Source of the DNA: Methanoculleus taiwanensis
GTDB taxonomy: Archaea > Halobacteriota > Methanomicrobia > Methanomicrobiales > Methanoculleaceae
Direction of reading: 5' to 3'
NCBI RefSeq assembly: GCF_004102725.1
Contig: NZ_LHQS01000001.1
Location: 353,327 to 417,326 of the forward strand
DNA: 64,000 nt
Shown here: one piece after another, positions 19,300 to 28,936 of the stretch
How the letters are laid out: each line of letters opens with the position of its first letter
Position numbering within the stretch: position 1 is the stretch's first letter
Notes under the pieces: generated by a model
The model's input: only the letters and a program-made list of their open reading frames with translations
Told to the model about the DNA's origin: nothing
Databases searched by the model: none
Made by a program: the position numbers and the translations under genes

Positions 19300-20241
19300 A
19301 TGGCGGAAAGGCGCGTCCTCATCGCACTCGGCGGCAACGCCATCCTGCGGCACCAGGACACCGGCACGGCAGAAGAGCAGTTCGCCACCGTCCGGCGGAC
19401 GTGCCGGCAGATCAGGGAGATTATCGAGGACGGCTATACCGTCGCCATCACCCACGGCAACGGTCCCCAGGTCGGCGATATCCTGCTGAAGAACGAACTT
19501 GCACGGGATACGCTCCCGCCGATGCCGCTTGATATCTGCGGTGCCGAGAGCCAGGGGATGATCGGCTATATGCTCCAGCAGTCGCTGGACCGGGAACTTT
19601 CAGAAGCGGGCCTCTCGATACCGGTCGTCACCGTGCTCTCGCAGACGCTCGTCCGGCGGGACGATCCTGCGTTTGGAAACCCCGCAAAGCCGATAGGGCC
19701 TTACTATACGGCGATGCAGGCATCGCGGCTCTCCGAAGAGAAGGGGTGGCGGATGGCGAACGAAACGGGGCGCGGGTATCGCCGGGTGGTGCCCTCGCCC
19801 GAACCGGTCGCCCTCGTCGAGGCCGATGCCATAAAGACGCTCGTTCGTCTCGGAACAATTGTCATAGCCTGCGGCGGGGGAGGTGTTCCGGTGGTCGCCG
19901 GCGATGCGGGTCTTCGGGGGGTGGAGGCGGTCGTCGACAAGGACCATACGGCCGCACTCTTCGCTGCGCTTATCGGGGCGGACGACCTGCTGATCCTGAC
20001 CGACGTCGAGAAGGTGGCCCGTAACTTTGGCAGGCCTGATCAGGTCGACCTCGACACCCTGACGATCGCCGAGGCAGAGGAGTACCTCCGCGGAGGGGAG
20101 TTCCCGCCGGGAACGATGAGGCCGAAGATCGAGGCGGCGATCCGCTTCGTCGAGTCGGGGGGCAAGCGGACGATCATCACGTCCCTTCCCCGTGCGCGGG
20201 ACGCGCTTGCGGGTCTTGCGGGAACAATCCTCTCCCTGTGA
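19300..20241 (+). CDS. arcC: Carbamate kinase
   Basis: This enzyme transfers phosphate between carbamoyl phosphate and ADP, giving ATP, carbon dioxide and ammonia. The protein has 313 residues, the usual size for the family. Typical motifs are the N-terminal ALGGNAIL, THGNGPQVG, the central IACGGGGVPVV and the C-terminal GTMRPKIEAAIRF. It begins three bases after arcA with a GAGG/GGTGA site inside the end of arcA, so the two form an operon and together allow substrate-level ATP from arginine if an ornithine carbamoyltransferase supplies carbamoyl phosphate. Confidence 0.95.
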   Translation: MAERRVLIALGGNAILRHQDTGTAEEQFATVRRTCRQIREIIEDGYTVAITHGNGPQVGDILLKNELARDTLPPMPLDICGAESQGMIGYMLQQSLDRELSEAGLSIPVVTVLSQTLVRRDDPAFGNPAKPIGPYYTAMQASRLSEEKGWRMANETGRGYRRVVPSPEPVALVEADAIKTLVRLGTIVIACGGGGVPVVAGDAGLRGVEAVVDKDHTAALFAALIGADDLLILTDVEKVARNFGRPDQVDLDTLTIAEAEEYLRGGEFPPGTMRPKIEAAIRFVESGGKRTIITSLPRARDALAGLAGTILSL

Positions 20242-20343
20242 TGCATTCTTATTTTCGCCGATGTAGGGGTGATATTTCTCTGCTGTCGGGAGAGCGAACT
20301 TTTATCTTCCCGACCCCCTATACCGCCCCTCCGGTGAGAAACC

Positions 20344-20694
20344 ATGGCAGAGGTATACGGTAACTTTTGGACTGGAGTTGTGATAGGCTGGATTGTAATG
20401 GTCATTCTCGGGGCTCTGCTCCCGGTGCTCGGCCCGATCATCGGCGGATTTGTAGCCGGCTGGATCGCCAGGGGCGGCGTCTGGGGTGGCGCGAAGGCCG
20501 GGGCGGTTGCAGGCATCTTCGGTGCCATTATCATTGCCGTCATCCTGGTTATCTTCGGCACCGCCCTGCTCGGGGGAGTCGGATTCCTTGCAGGTTTCGG
20601 GACATCTATCGTGATTGTCATCTCGACGTTCCTGTATTTCGGCATCCTCGGCCTCGTCGGCGGCGCCATTGCGGGAGCGATACGGGCAGCCTGA
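20344..20694 (+). CDS. DUF5518 small membrane protein
   Basis: A 116-residue glycine- and alanine-rich membrane protein with four hydrophobic segments (about 9-28, 29-44, 50-75 and 82-112). The pattern VLGPIIGGFVAGWIARGG followed by a second GA-rich pair of helices is that of the archaeal DUF5518 family. The function is unknown. It stands alone behind arcC with a separate GGTGAG-type ribosome site. Confidence 0.8.
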   Translation: MAEVYGNFWTGVVIGWIVMVILGALLPVLGPIIGGFVAGWIARGGVWGGAKAGAVAGIFGAIIIAVILVIFGTALLGGVGFLAGFGTSIVIVISTFLYFGILGLVGGAIAGAIRAA

Positions 20695-20846
20695 TACCGG
20701 TCTGCTCCTGGGTGTGTGAAGATGGAGGGATGGTGCGGATCGATCATCTGCACCGTCCGCTATACGGTTCGGGGTCTGGCGCCATCTTCGCACAGAGCCT
20801 CATTGTCCCCGCAGCAGGTCATAGCCTTGGGGGTGCACCGCTCTCT

Positions 20847-22055
20847 TCAGGCGGCACGATTGAACCCTTGCTGCATCCTACACATCCAGATATACGCGAT
20901 AACGGCCAGGATCTCGACGAACAGGACATAGGCGACGATGTGGATGACAGAGATCTCGTAGAGCACTCCCATCACGACGCTGCCCGTGAACCATGCCGTC
21001 CCGAAGACTGCGTTCAGGATACCGTATGCCTGACCTCGCCGGTCTATTGCGGTGACGTCTGCAATCGTCGCCCGGATAACCGTCTCGTAGATCCCGATCC
21101 CCGATCCCCAGATCAGCGCTCCTGCAAAAACAGAACCGGCGCCGGACGCAAAGGCCAGGATCGAGATGAGCGTGCTGATCACGGGGATGATGATCAGCGT
21201 CCTGACCCCGAAGCGGTCATATATTTTTCCGGTAGCGAGTGCGACGATCACCGAGACGACCATCGCAAGTGCATACAGGAGGGGTATCCCGGCGTCGGGG
21301 AGGATGGCCTCTGCCTTCAGGTGGTATGATATGAGGGGGAAGTTCGCAAACCCGGCCATGCCGAGGAAGATGAACGTTGCGTACGGGAGAAGGTCGGGGA
21401 TCTCACCTGCCGTGCTCCCGGGTGCAGGAGGGGCGCTGCTCGCTTCGAGGCGCCGGGGTTTTGGAACCGCCGTCCGTGCGGCAAAGAGGGTGATGAACAG
21501 GAAGACCAGCGGAACGCCGAGAATAAGAAATCCCTGCCCGTAACCTCCGGTCAGGTAGACGGCGGCCGCCAGGGTTATGGGTCCGATGATCGCTCCGATC
21601 TGGTCGAGGGCTTTGTGCACGCCAAACCCCCACCCGCGCCCCACCGCCGTCGTGGCGTGCGAGAGCATGGTGTCCCGTGCCGGCGTCCGTATGGCCTTGC
21701 CGACCCGTTCGAGAATGATCAGCAGGGCTGCAGCCTCCCAACTTCCGACGAGAGCCAGAAGGGGGATTGCAATGAGCAGGCCGTAGCCGATAAGCGCCAT
21801 CGTCCAGTAGTGGCGGCTCTGGTCGACGTACACGCCTGTTGCAAACCTGAGTGCATAGCCGACAAATTCCCCGAGCCCTGCAACGAGCCCGACGACGGCG
21901 GCACTGGCACCGAGGAGGTCGAGGTAGGGGCCGGTGACACTCCGGGCTCCGTTGGAGACGAGGCTCCCGCAGAGGCTCACAGCGCCGAGGAGGAGGATGA
22001 GCCGGAATGAGATCGCTTTGAGTGCCCCGGAAGAGGGACTCCTGCTGCCAGTCAT
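20847..22055 (-). CDS. MFS transporter (YbfB/drug-efflux type)
   Basis: A 12-helix major facilitator of 402 residues, different from the lonA-flanking pair. Visible features are TGVYVDQSRHYW in the loop after helix 2, RVGKAIRTPARDTMLSHAT (a conserved basic motif of one MFS subgroup) and KIYDRFGVRTL in the second half. The substrate is not known. It is convergent with DUF5518 and divergent from the next MFS gene; the two share a 157-base promoter region. Confidence 0.88.
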   Translation of the reverse strand: MTGSRSPSSGALKAISFRLILLLGAVSLCGSLVSNGARSVTGPYLDLLGASAAVVGLVAGLGEFVGYALRFATGVYVDQSRHYWTMALIGYGLLIAIPLLALVGSWEAAALLIILERVGKAIRTPARDTMLSHATTAVGRGWGFGVHKALDQIGAIIGPITLAAAVYLTGGYGQGFLILGVPLVFLFITLFAARTAVPKPRRLEASSAPPAPGSTAGEIPDLLPYATFIFLGMAGFANFPLISYHLKAEAILPDAGIPLLYALAMVVSVIVALATGKIYDRFGVRTLIIIPVISTLISILAFASGAGSVFAGALIWGSGIGIYETVIRATIADVTAIDRRGQAYGILNAVFGTAWFTGSVVMGVLYEISVIHIVAYVLFVEILAVIAYIWMCRMQQGFNRAA

Positions 22056-22212
22056 CGCCCCCCATTACGAACCCTCTTCTACTTGAGTGTGTATGGCGGC
22101 ATCTCCGGCACGCGTTCCTGCGCCCCTTCCTTTTATACCGAGGGAAGGCATACCTTGAAACACCAGGCAAAAATCCCCGGACAGGGATCTGCGATCAGGG
22201 AGGAGGAGACGC

Positions 22213-23604
22213 ACGGATCAGTCTACGGCACCATCATATTCACGCAGGCTTATTCTGATCCTCGTCACCGCCGCCACGTTCCTAAACCCGTTTACCGGGT
22301 CTGCGATCAACCTTGCCCTCCCCGCCATCGGATCGGAGTTTACCGTCGATGCGGCCACCCTTGCATGGGTATCAAGCTCGTACCTCCTCGCCTCCGTCAT
22401 CTTTCTCCTGCCTGCCGGCCGCCTCGGCGATTCCCGGGGGCGGGTATGGGTTTTCCTCCTCGGCACGGTCATCTACACGGCAGGCTCCCTGCTGACACTG
22501 CTCACCGCATCGATAGAGATGCTCCTTGTCTTCCGGTTCCTGCAGGGGATCGGGGGCGCGATGATCTTCGCAAACAGCGTGGCGCTCATCACTCACCTCT
22601 ACCCCCCCGGTGAACGGGGATATGCCATCGGGATCAACGTAACGGCGGTCTATGCAGGTCTCTCCCTCGGCCCGTTCCTCGGCGGTCTCCTCACCCAGTT
22701 CTTCGGATGGCGGAGCATCTTTCTCGTCACCGCCGTGCTGGCGATACCGGTGCTGCTCTACGCCGGAAAGTTTCCTGCCTTCTTAAACGAGCGGCATCAC
22801 GATCGCTTCGACGTTCCCGGGCTGCTCCTCTCATCGGTCTTCCTCTTCTGCTTCTTCGTCGGGCTCACTCTGGCGACCACGACCGCGGGACTGCTCCTCC
22901 TCGCCGTTTCGCTTGTCCTCGGTATCGCCTTCTATCTGGTTGAAAAACGGCAGCCGTCTCCGCTGCTCCCGGTAACAATCATCGAAGAAAATCGGGTCTT
23001 CGCCTTCTCCAACGCAGCCGCGCTGATCAACTACAGCGCCACCTTTGCGGTGGCGTTCCTCCTTTCGCTCTACCTCCAGTACATCAGGGGATTTGAGCCG
23101 GCGGCAGCAGGCACGCTCCTCCTGATCCAGCCGATCGTACAGGTCTTTGTCGCCCCCATCTCCGGCCGCCTCTCGGACAGGATACTGCCGGGCTACGTCG
23201 CGTCTGCCGGTCTTGCCGTCTCCGCCGTCGGTCTCTTCGGCTTTTCGCTGCTCACCGCGGAGACGCCGCTCGAGGCGATCGCCGCCCTGCTCCTGATCGT
23301 CGGTATCGGCCTCGGCCTCTTCTCCTCCCCGAATACCAATGCCATCATGAGCAGCGTCGAGCCCCGCTCCTACGGCAGTGCATCCGCGATGGTGGCTGCC
23401 ATGCGGTCGCTTGGGATGATGGTGAGCATGGGAACGGTCATGGTGATCTTCGCCGTGATCATGGGTGCAACGACCGTAAGCCCTGCTATCTTCCCGGAGT
23501 TTCTGGTGAGTGTGCAGGTGAGCTTCACCGTTTTCTTCCTCCTCACCGTCCTCGGCATCTTTTTCTCCCTCAAGCGGAATCGGACTGCCGCAACCGAAGC
23601 ATAA
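22213..23604 (+). CDS. MFS transporter (DHA2-like), apparent ACG start
   Basis: A drug/proton antiporter-type major facilitator with about 14 helices, 463 residues. Conserved stretches include NPFTGSAINLALPAIGSEF in helix 1, WVSSSYLLA, GRLGDSRGR (motif A) and RFLQGIGGAMIFANSVALI (motif C-like). The first in-frame ATG is at 22519, which would remove three helices. Going upstream, the frame stays open to a stop at 22156 with no ATG, GTG or TTG. The codon ACG at 22213 lies six bases after a strong GGAGG (22202-22206) and would give MDQSTAPSYSRRLIL as N-terminus. ACG is therefore either a rare start or a mutated ATG. Confidence 0.8.
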   Translation, partial: TDQSTAPSYSRRLILILVTAATFLNPFTGSAINLALPAIGSEFTVDAATLAWVSSSYLLASVIFLLPAGRLGDSRGRVWVFLLGTVIYTAGSLLTLLTASIEMLLVFRFLQGIGGAMIFANSVALITHLYPPGERGYAIGINVTAVYAGLSLGPFLGGLLTQFFGWRSIFLVTAVLAIPVLLYAGKFPAFLNERHHDRFDVPGLLLSSVFLFCFFVGLTLATTTAGLLLLAVSLVLGIAFYLVEKRQPSPLLPVTIIEENRVFAFSNAAALINYSATFAVAFLLSLYLQYIRGFEPAAAGTLLLIQPIVQVFVAPISGRLSDRILPGYVASAGLAVSAVGLFGFSLLTAETPLEAIAALLLIVGIGLGLFSSPNTNAIMSSVEPRSYGSASAMVAAMRSLGMMVSMGTVMVIFAVIMGATTVSPAIFPEFLVSVQVSFTVFFLLTVLGIFFSLKRNRTAATEA

Positions 23605-23721
23605 ATGAGGCTTTGTTGCTTTCGAAGGGTGGAAGCTGTGTAAAATCGAGAGTTCCCGGATAGTCACGCCGATCCAGGATGGGAACGGTTAAACCTCTGC
23701 GTGTCCTGTATCAGATATCGA

Positions 23722-25317
23722 ATGGAGCTCGTGATCGGGAAGATGGGAGACCGTGAGATCGCGGTCGATGCCCAGGAACTTGTGACGGGGCGTACCTGTA
23801 TCATTGCGCAGTCCGGGGCAGGAAAGAGCTGGAGCATTGCCGTCCTCTGCGAGCAGCTCTGCAAGGCCGGGATCGGGTTCTGCCTCATCGATACGGAAGG
23901 GGAGTACTGTTCCCTGAAAGATCGGTTCGACCTGCTCTGGGTGGGTTCGGGCGACGACTGCGATCTGGATATCGAACGGGTCGACTTATCGGAGCTGATG
24001 GAGAACGCCATCCGTTCCGGCACCGCGGTGATCTACGACGTCTCCGAGACGGATATGCAGGAGAAGGTCGCCGGGCTTGCCACCGTTCTTTACGATCTCG
24101 AATCGGGACTCCGAAAACCCTACCTGCTCATCGTCGAAGAAGCGGACAAATTCATCCCGCAATCAGGTGAATCGGTCAAGAAGATCGAGGAGATCTCCCG
24201 TCGGGGCAGAAAGCGGGGACTCGGCCTCCTCGTTGCGACTCAGCGCCCGTCGCTCGTCGTCAAGAACGTCCTCTCGCAGTGCAACAACCAGATCATCGGG
24301 AAACTCTCTATCGAGAATGATCTCAAGGCGGTGAGCGTCTTCTTCGGCTCCAAAAAGGAGGTTGAGGAACTCTCGACGCTTGAGCCGGGGGATTTCTTCG
24401 TGATGGGTGGGCTTATGCGCGAGAAGGTGAAGATGAAGTTTTCGAGGCGGGAGACCGAGCACCGGGGGCTGACACCGACACTCACGCCCGCGAAACCCGG
24501 TCGGCAGAAGAAACCCCGCCCGCCGGTATCACCACCGGTTCAGACAGCCGCTCCCCGCCCGACACCGCCCGCACCGCCCGGGGACGAGGCGATCGTTCCC
24601 GTCCTGATCCGTGAAGAGGCGATCGATATCGCGAAGGGAAAACGAAGGCGCAGGCTCCCGTTCCTCGAGCCTGAAGAGCGAATTGTCACTGCGGAGACGA
24701 TCTACTGGCCTCTCGCCCTCGTCGAGGTGCGCTACATCGGCGGCCTGCTGCGAAAAACGACGAAAACCGCCTCGTTCCTCATCGAGCTCGTCTCCGGGCA
24801 TTTCGCCGCGGTGAGCCGCGGGATGAAGATCCTGCCCGGCGTCGCCGAGCTCGTGGGGCTTGACGAGACGGCGGTGAGAGCGATCGCCCATCTGCCGTCA
24901 GGAGGTTCGACCCTTCCCGAGCTGGAGGCTGATCTACGCCAGCCTCCCGATGTGGTGAAGAAGGCGGTGAAGGAACTCGAGAAGCGGAAGCTCGTCACCG
25001 TGGTGAAGGCACAGGGCGGCGCGACCCTCTACATGCCGCTTCTGCTCCACGAGCTCCCGCGCTTCTCGTCCCTGCGCCAGGTGCTTGAGGTGAAGACAGA
25101 ACCGCTCCGGGAACCGGGGAGGCCGGTTGAGATCCGTGAGGCCGATCTTCGGTCGATTCTCAAAGCGCTTGAGCCGACGCTCGAGATTACGGGGTGGAGA
25201 ACGGTATACTATCCGGTCTACGAGATCCGGTTCGCTTCGGCGGACAGCGAGCGCACGCTCTTCCTTGACGGTATCTCCGGTAAGGAGCTCGGCCTCCCTG
25301 CTCGCCGGGAGCGTTGA
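23722..25317 (+). CDS. DUF87/HerA-like ATPase with C-terminal domain
   Basis: A HerA/FtsK-superfamily ATPase of 531 residues. Walker A is AQSGAGKS (29-36), Walker B is LLIVEEAD (135-142), and [17 protein letters not shown] provides sensor and arginine-finger-like residues. A proline-rich linker (about 265-295) leads to a C-terminal half with a winged-helix-like segment (about 385-440). HerA itself works with NurA in DNA end resection, but no nurA, mre11 or rad50 is nearby. The start at 23722 begins the domain (MELVIGKMG) and has a TATA-like TTAAA about 30 bases upstream, fitting a leaderless mRNA. Confidence 0.85.
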   Translation: MELVIGKMGDREIAVDAQELVTGRTCIIAQSGAGKSWSIAVLCEQLCKAGIGFCLIDTEGEYCSLKDRFDLLWVGSGDDCDLDIERVDLSELMENAIRSGTAVIYDVSETDMQEKVAGLATVLYDLESGLRKPYLLIVEEADKFIPQSGESVKKIEEISRRGRKRGLGLLVATQRPSLVVKNVLSQCNNQIIGKLSIENDLKAVSVFFGSKKEVEELSTLEPGDFFVMGGLMREKVKMKFSRRETEHRGLTPTLTPAKPGRQKKPRPPVSPPVQTAAPRPTPPAPPGDEAIVPVLIREEAIDIAKGKRRRRLPFLEPEERIVTAETIYWPLALVEVRYIGGLLRKTTKTASFLIELVSGHFAAVSRGMKILPGVAELVGLDETAVRAIAHLPSGGSTLPELEADLRQPPDVVKKAVKELEKRKLVTVVKAQGGATLYMPLLLHELPRFSSLRQVLEVKTEPLREPGRPVEIREADLRSILKALEPTLEITGWRTVYYPVYEIRFASADSERTLFLDGISGKELGLPARRER

Positions 25318-25402
25318 CGGAACCGGAGTCTTTATCTGGAGACACGTAAGAACAACAGATTTGCCGACCCGGTATACGCCGGGTTACGGAGAGATGAGGC
25401 AC

Positions 25403-25570
25403 ATGGACAGATGGAAGTGCACGAAGTGCGGCTACGTCTACGACCCGCGGTACGGCGACCGTGACGGTGGGATAGCAGCGGGAACGGCTTTTGAGGACAT
25501 TCCTGAGACCTGGAAGTGTCCCCGGTGCGGCGCTGGGAAGAACAAGTTTGTGAAGATCGAGCAGAAGTGA
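25403..25570 (+). CDS. Rubredoxin
   Basis: A 55-residue one-iron electron carrier. The four iron ligands are in CTKC (6-9) and CPRC (39-42), with the conserved aromatic core YVYDP and [10 protein letters not shown]. It acts in the cytosol, typically with oxygen- or peroxide-reducing enzymes. ATG 25403 gives the standard length; ATG 25394 would add only three residues and cannot be excluded. It lies close behind the DUF87 gene but the 85-base gap contains its own upstream region. Confidence 0.95.
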   Translation: MDRWKCTKCGYVYDPRYGDRDGGIAAGTAFEDIPETWKCPRCGAGKNKFVKIEQK

Positions 25571-25584
25571 GGGGGTAGACCGGA

Positions 25585-26031
25585 GTGCGGAGAGCGCTGA
25601 TCGGAACCGCCGCCTTCTGCCTGCTCCTGCTCCTTATCTGCAGTCCCGGGTGCATCGGGCAGTCCATTCCGCAGCCTTCGGCGCCGATGCCCGATTTTCG
25701 GGCGGAGTCGGTGGGGTACGACGACCGGATTGTCTTTCGGTTCATCCCGGACACCGGGACTCCTGCAACGTACTTTGTGACCTACGAGATAATCCGGAAC
25801 GGCACCACGGTGCGGTCGGAGACCCAGACCGTCTACAATGCCGTCGATCGGAGCAACCCGATTGCGTTCACCGTCCAGCGCGAACCCGGTGATTCCGTTG
25901 TTATTGAGATCACGATCGTCAACGCGGACGGATGGGAGGTCTATGCGAGCGGGATCACGGTGCGGAGCAGCACGGACGGTGAGAGCGCCGTTACGGGGGG
26001 TGCCGTGACCCCGACACGGACGCGCTCCTGA
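25585..26031 (+). CDS. Predicted secreted lipoprotein, 148 aa
   Basis: A signal peptide (about 1-22) ends in a lipobox-like SPGC, so Cys23 is probably lipidated. The mature part has a beta-sandwich, fibronectin-like look with alternating strands (YFVTYEIIRNGTTV and DSVVIEITIVN) and a Thr/Gly-rich tail. I recognise no named family. The GTG start at 25585 follows GGGGGT by eight bases. It lies 14 bases after rubredoxin and is probably in the same transcript, which may be only coincidental. Confidence 0.75.
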   Translation: MRRALIGTAAFCLLLLLICSPGCIGQSIPQPSAPMPDFRAESVGYDDRIVFRFIPDTGTPATYFVTYEIIRNGTTVRSETQTVYNAVDRSNPIAFTVQREPGDSVVIEITIVNADGWEVYASGITVRSSTDGESAVTGGAVTPTRTRS

Positions 26032-26093
26032 TCTCTTCTGTTCCCGCCGGTTCATGGCAGGGATGTGACCGCAGAGTATCCGTTGGTATCGTT

Positions 26094-27143
26094 TCATGCG
26101 GCAAAGACGTGAACGGCCGAGGCCTTGAACGTAGCGTAGACGTTCTCTCCCACTGCGAGGTTCATAGTGGCAAGGCTCTGCGGTGTGAGGACGCCGGTCA
26201 GGGGCTCCCCGATATCGATGGTGACCCATGAAAACATACCGTTTGGCCGTATATCGGTTATTACTCCCCGGTATGAGTTCCGTGCACCGGATGCAATCGG
26301 CCCGGCCGAGATGATCACTTCTTCCGGTCGTATCCCGACGACGACCTCTCCTTCGATATCGGTCAGTGCGGTAACGGTGATTCGCCCGAGGTCGATGGAT
26401 GCTTCGGTGTCGTGAACGGTTGAGATCCCCCTGATCAAATTCTCCATGCCTGTGAAGTTTGCGATGAACTCCGTGTGCGGCCGCTTGAAGATCTCCTCGG
26501 GTGTTCCCACCTGGACGACCGTGCCGTTCTGCATCACGGCGGCCCGCTCTGCCAGCGCGAAGAGATCTTCAAAGTGATGAGTGATATGGATGATCGTGAT
26601 CTTCGTCCTCCGGTGAATCAAAACAAGCTCCCGGCGCAGCCGTTCGCGGGTGGTGACATCCAGTGCGCTGAGCGGCTCATCGAGGAGGAGGATCCGGGGT
26701 TTGATGACGAGGGCGCGGGCGATTGCCGCCCGCTGCTGCTCTCCGCCGGAAAGAGTGCCCGGATACCGCTCAAGCAGGTGCCCGATACCAAGCATCTCCG
26801 CCGCTTCCCCGACCTGTTTCCGGATTGCCGCCGGGTCGATACTCCGTTGCTTGAGGCCGAATCCGATATTCTCCTCGACTGTCAGGTGGGGAAAGAGCAT
26901 GTAGTCCTGGTACACCATCCCCACCCCCCGTTCCTTCGGCTCCATCCGGGAGATCTCATGCCCGTCCATGGTAATGCTTCCCGCATCGGGAGCGTGGATG
27001 CCCGCGATCGTTTCGAGGAGGATGGTCTTTCCGGCACCGGTAGGGCCGAGGATGATGAAATACTCGCCGTCTGCGATGGAGAGGCTCACGCCCTTGAGGG
27101 CGAAACTCCCGAGGGTTTTTGATAGTTCGGTAATCTGCAGCAC
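26094..27143 (-). CDS. Tungstate/molybdate ABC transporter ATP-binding protein
   Basis: The ATPase of an oxyanion importer, 349 residues. Walker A is GPTGAGKT (about 33-40), the signature is LSGGEQQRAAIARAL and Walker B is ILLLDEPLSALD. The C-terminal 100 residues form a TOBE/MOP-like regulatory domain, which binds oxyanions in ModC/WtpC proteins. GTG 27143 is the start: AGGAGG lies seven bases upstream and the ABC domain begins at once. The frame is open far upstream (to 27443), but that part overlaps the permease gene. It is the last gene of a binding protein-permease-ATPase operon. Tungstate is the commoner substrate in methanogens, but sequence alone does not decide. Confidence 0.92.
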   Translation of the reverse strand: MLQITELSKTLGSFALKGVSLSIADGEYFIILGPTGAGKTILLETIAGIHAPDAGSITMDGHEISRMEPKERGVGMVYQDYMLFPHLTVEENIGFGLKQRSIDPAAIRKQVGEAAEMLGIGHLLERYPGTLSGGEQQRAAIARALVIKPRILLLDEPLSALDVTTRERLRRELVLIHRRTKITIIHITHHFEDLFALAERAAVMQNGTVVQVGTPEEIFKRPHTEFIANFTGMENLIRGISTVHDTEASIDLGRITVTALTDIEGEVVVGIRPEEVIISAGPIASGARNSYRGVITDIRPNGMFSWVTIDIGEPLTGVLTPQSLATMNLAVGENVYATFKASAVHVFAA

Positions 27144-27154
27144 GTGGTTGCCTC

Positions 27155-27967
27155 CTAGAGTATCCTTGTCCCGTCCCCGTAGCGCTCGAAGACCAGGAGC
27201 GAGACGAGAGCGATGCCGATGAGAATGACCGAGGCGGCGATGGCCTCGTTCAGTTCCCCGGTGGATATGTTCAGGTAGACGGCGATCGGCAGGGTCTCCG
27301 TCTTCATCGTTGTAGCGCCTGCCAGGAGAAGTACCGCCCCGAACTCCCCGATGGACTTTGACCAGGTGATGACCAGACCCGCAACCAGCCCCTGTGTCGC
27401 AAGGGGGAGGGTGACCTGCCGGAATGCGCCCCAGTCGGAGCACCCGAGCGTCCGTGCGACGTGCTCGTAGCGGGGGTTGATCGTCTCGAAGGCGGAGCGG
27501 GTGATCCGGATCATGTAGGGTACGTTCACGAAGAACTGCGCCACGACGATTGCGGTTACGGTGTATACTATATCAATTCCCGACGCCCGCAGCACCGTGC
27601 CGACGAGGGAGGGGCCGAAGAAGATCAGCAGAGCGACACCCGCCACGAGCGGCGGGAGCGACAGGGGCAGATTCACGACGACGTTGGCAAGCGATTTGCC
27701 GGGAAATGAGAACCGGGTCATTGCATAGGCGACCGGGACAGCGATGATGATGCAGAGTGCGGTGGAGATCGCTGATGTGATCAGTGAGAGCTGGATGGCA
27801 AAGAGAATCTCTGCAGAGGTGAGGCTCGCAATGAGCTGCGGCAGCGACGGATAGAGAACGAGCCCGGCAATGACAGCGACCATAAAGACGAGCAGGGCTG
27901 TCGAAATCGCAAGAAACGTCGCCGAAAAGATGGTTGGGGTGGAGAATCTCCGATGCATTCTGGCCAT
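27155..27967 (-). CDS. Tungstate/molybdate ABC transporter permease
   Basis: A permease of the ModB/WtpB/CysT family, 270 residues and about six helices. The cytoplasmic EAA-like loop reads ARTLGCSDWGAFRQVTLPLATQGLVAG (about 180-206), followed by GEFGAVLLLAG, both typical of molybdate/tungstate permeases. The start at 27967 (MARMHRRF) is preferred; a GTG at 28024 would sit six bases after the binding-protein stop and add 19 polar residues. It lies between the binding protein and the ATPase, with the ATPase ribosome site inside its last codons. Confidence 0.92.
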   Translation of the reverse strand: MARMHRRFSTPTIFSATFLAISTALLVFMVAVIAGLVLYPSLPQLIASLTSAEILFAIQLSLITSAISTALCIIIAVPVAYAMTRFSFPGKSLANVVVNLPLSLPPLVAGVALLIFFGPSLVGTVLRASGIDIVYTVTAIVVAQFFVNVPYMIRITRSAFETINPRYEHVARTLGCSDWGAFRQVTLPLATQGLVAGLVITWSKSIGEFGAVLLLAGATTMKTETLPIAVYLNISTGELNEAIAASVILIGIALVSLLVFERYGDGTRIL

Positions 27968-28030
27968 CTGCCTAGCCCTGCGGCATCCCGCTCTGTTCTG
28001 CGACCGTGCAGCGAGAGTGGTCACTGCCGC

Positions 28031-28861
28031 TCATGGCTTGATCCCTGCATACGCCGGGTCGGGGTAGGTGGGGAAACCGTGTTTGGCGAATATCGCCTTG
28101 CCCTCGTCGGAGGAGACGAAATCGACAAACTGCCCGGCAAGGTCTGCCTTCTTCGTGAAGGTGGTCGTGCCGATGGGGACGATCAGCGCCATGTTGTCCT
28201 CCAGCGGAAGCTGGATGGCGTCCATCGTCTCGAGGTTCATTTTATCGATGGTGATGAGCGTGGTGTCGGCGGTGCCCATGTTCATCGCTACGACAAGTTC
28301 GTTGATGGTGGGTGCCCGGAGGACAACATTCTCCTCGACTGCGTCCTTTATATCATACTTTTTGAAGAGCTTGTCGCCCGCTTTGCCGATGGCGGTCTCA
28401 TTGATTCCCCCGAGTACGACCTTGACGCCGGACCTGGTGAAGTCCTCGATGCAGGTGATGTTCTTCGGGTTGCCCTTCGCCACGGCGATCACCGGGACGT
28501 GGTAGGCGACGTACTGCGGGTCGTCGCTCACGAGACCTTTGTTCACCGCGATGGCATAGTCCGGCGTGCCTCCGGGCATGAAGACGTCGCCTTTCTGCGA
28601 GAGTTCCATCTGGGTGATGAGCGCTCCGGAGCCGGCATAGGTGCACTCGACGGTAGCGCCGTGTTTTTCACCGAATACGGTTCCGATCTCCTGCATCGGC
28701 GCCTTCAGCCCTGCGCCGGAGTAGACGAAGAGCGTCTCGCCGGGTGACCCGGTGGTCGTGTTATCCGCGGTGACCGTCGACTGGGTGCCGGTGCAGCCTG
28801 CGAACAGGATACAGCCGACGAAGATGGCCGTGAGAATGATAAGGGTGCTGTGTCGTCGCAT
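28031..28861 (-). CDS. Molybdate/tungstate-binding lipoprotein (ModA/WtpA family)
   Basis: The extracellular receptor of the importer, 276 residues. The signal peptide ends in lipobox FAGC and a Thr-rich linker follows. The mature domain opens with FVYSGAGLKAPMQEIG, the oxyanion-binding segment of ModA-type proteins, and contains GSGALITQMELSQKGDVFMPGG. Serine and main-chain contacts in these loops bind tetrahedral oxyanions in the family. ATG 28861 is taken as start; an in-frame GTG lies three codons earlier. A 21-bp palindrome centred 86 bases upstream may control the operon. Confidence 0.92.
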   Translation of the reverse strand: MRRHSTLIILTAIFVGCILFAGCTGTQSTVTADNTTTGSPGETLFVYSGAGLKAPMQEIGTVFGEKHGATVECTYAGSGALITQMELSQKGDVFMPGGTPDYAIAVNKGLVSDDPQYVAYHVPVIAVAKGNPKNITCIEDFTRSGVKVVLGGINETAIGKAGDKLFKKYDIKDAVEENVVLRAPTINELVVAMNMGTADTTLITIDKMNLETMDAIQLPLEDNMALIVPIGTTTFTKKADLAGQFVDFVSSDEGKAIFAKHGFPTYPDPAYAGIKP

Positions 28862-28936
28862 ATGTATCACATCGAATGAAATCAGTCTTGCAATGTTATT
28901 TGGTGAAGGACGCCTATTAAAATTTTATATTTATGT

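Noticed and set aside
22083-22613. Alternative frame at the start of the DHA2-like MFS gene
   Set aside because: I considered a frameshift joining this frame to the MFS frame near 22250. The MFS frame already has a good ribosome site and natural N-terminus from 22213, so a frameshift is not needed.
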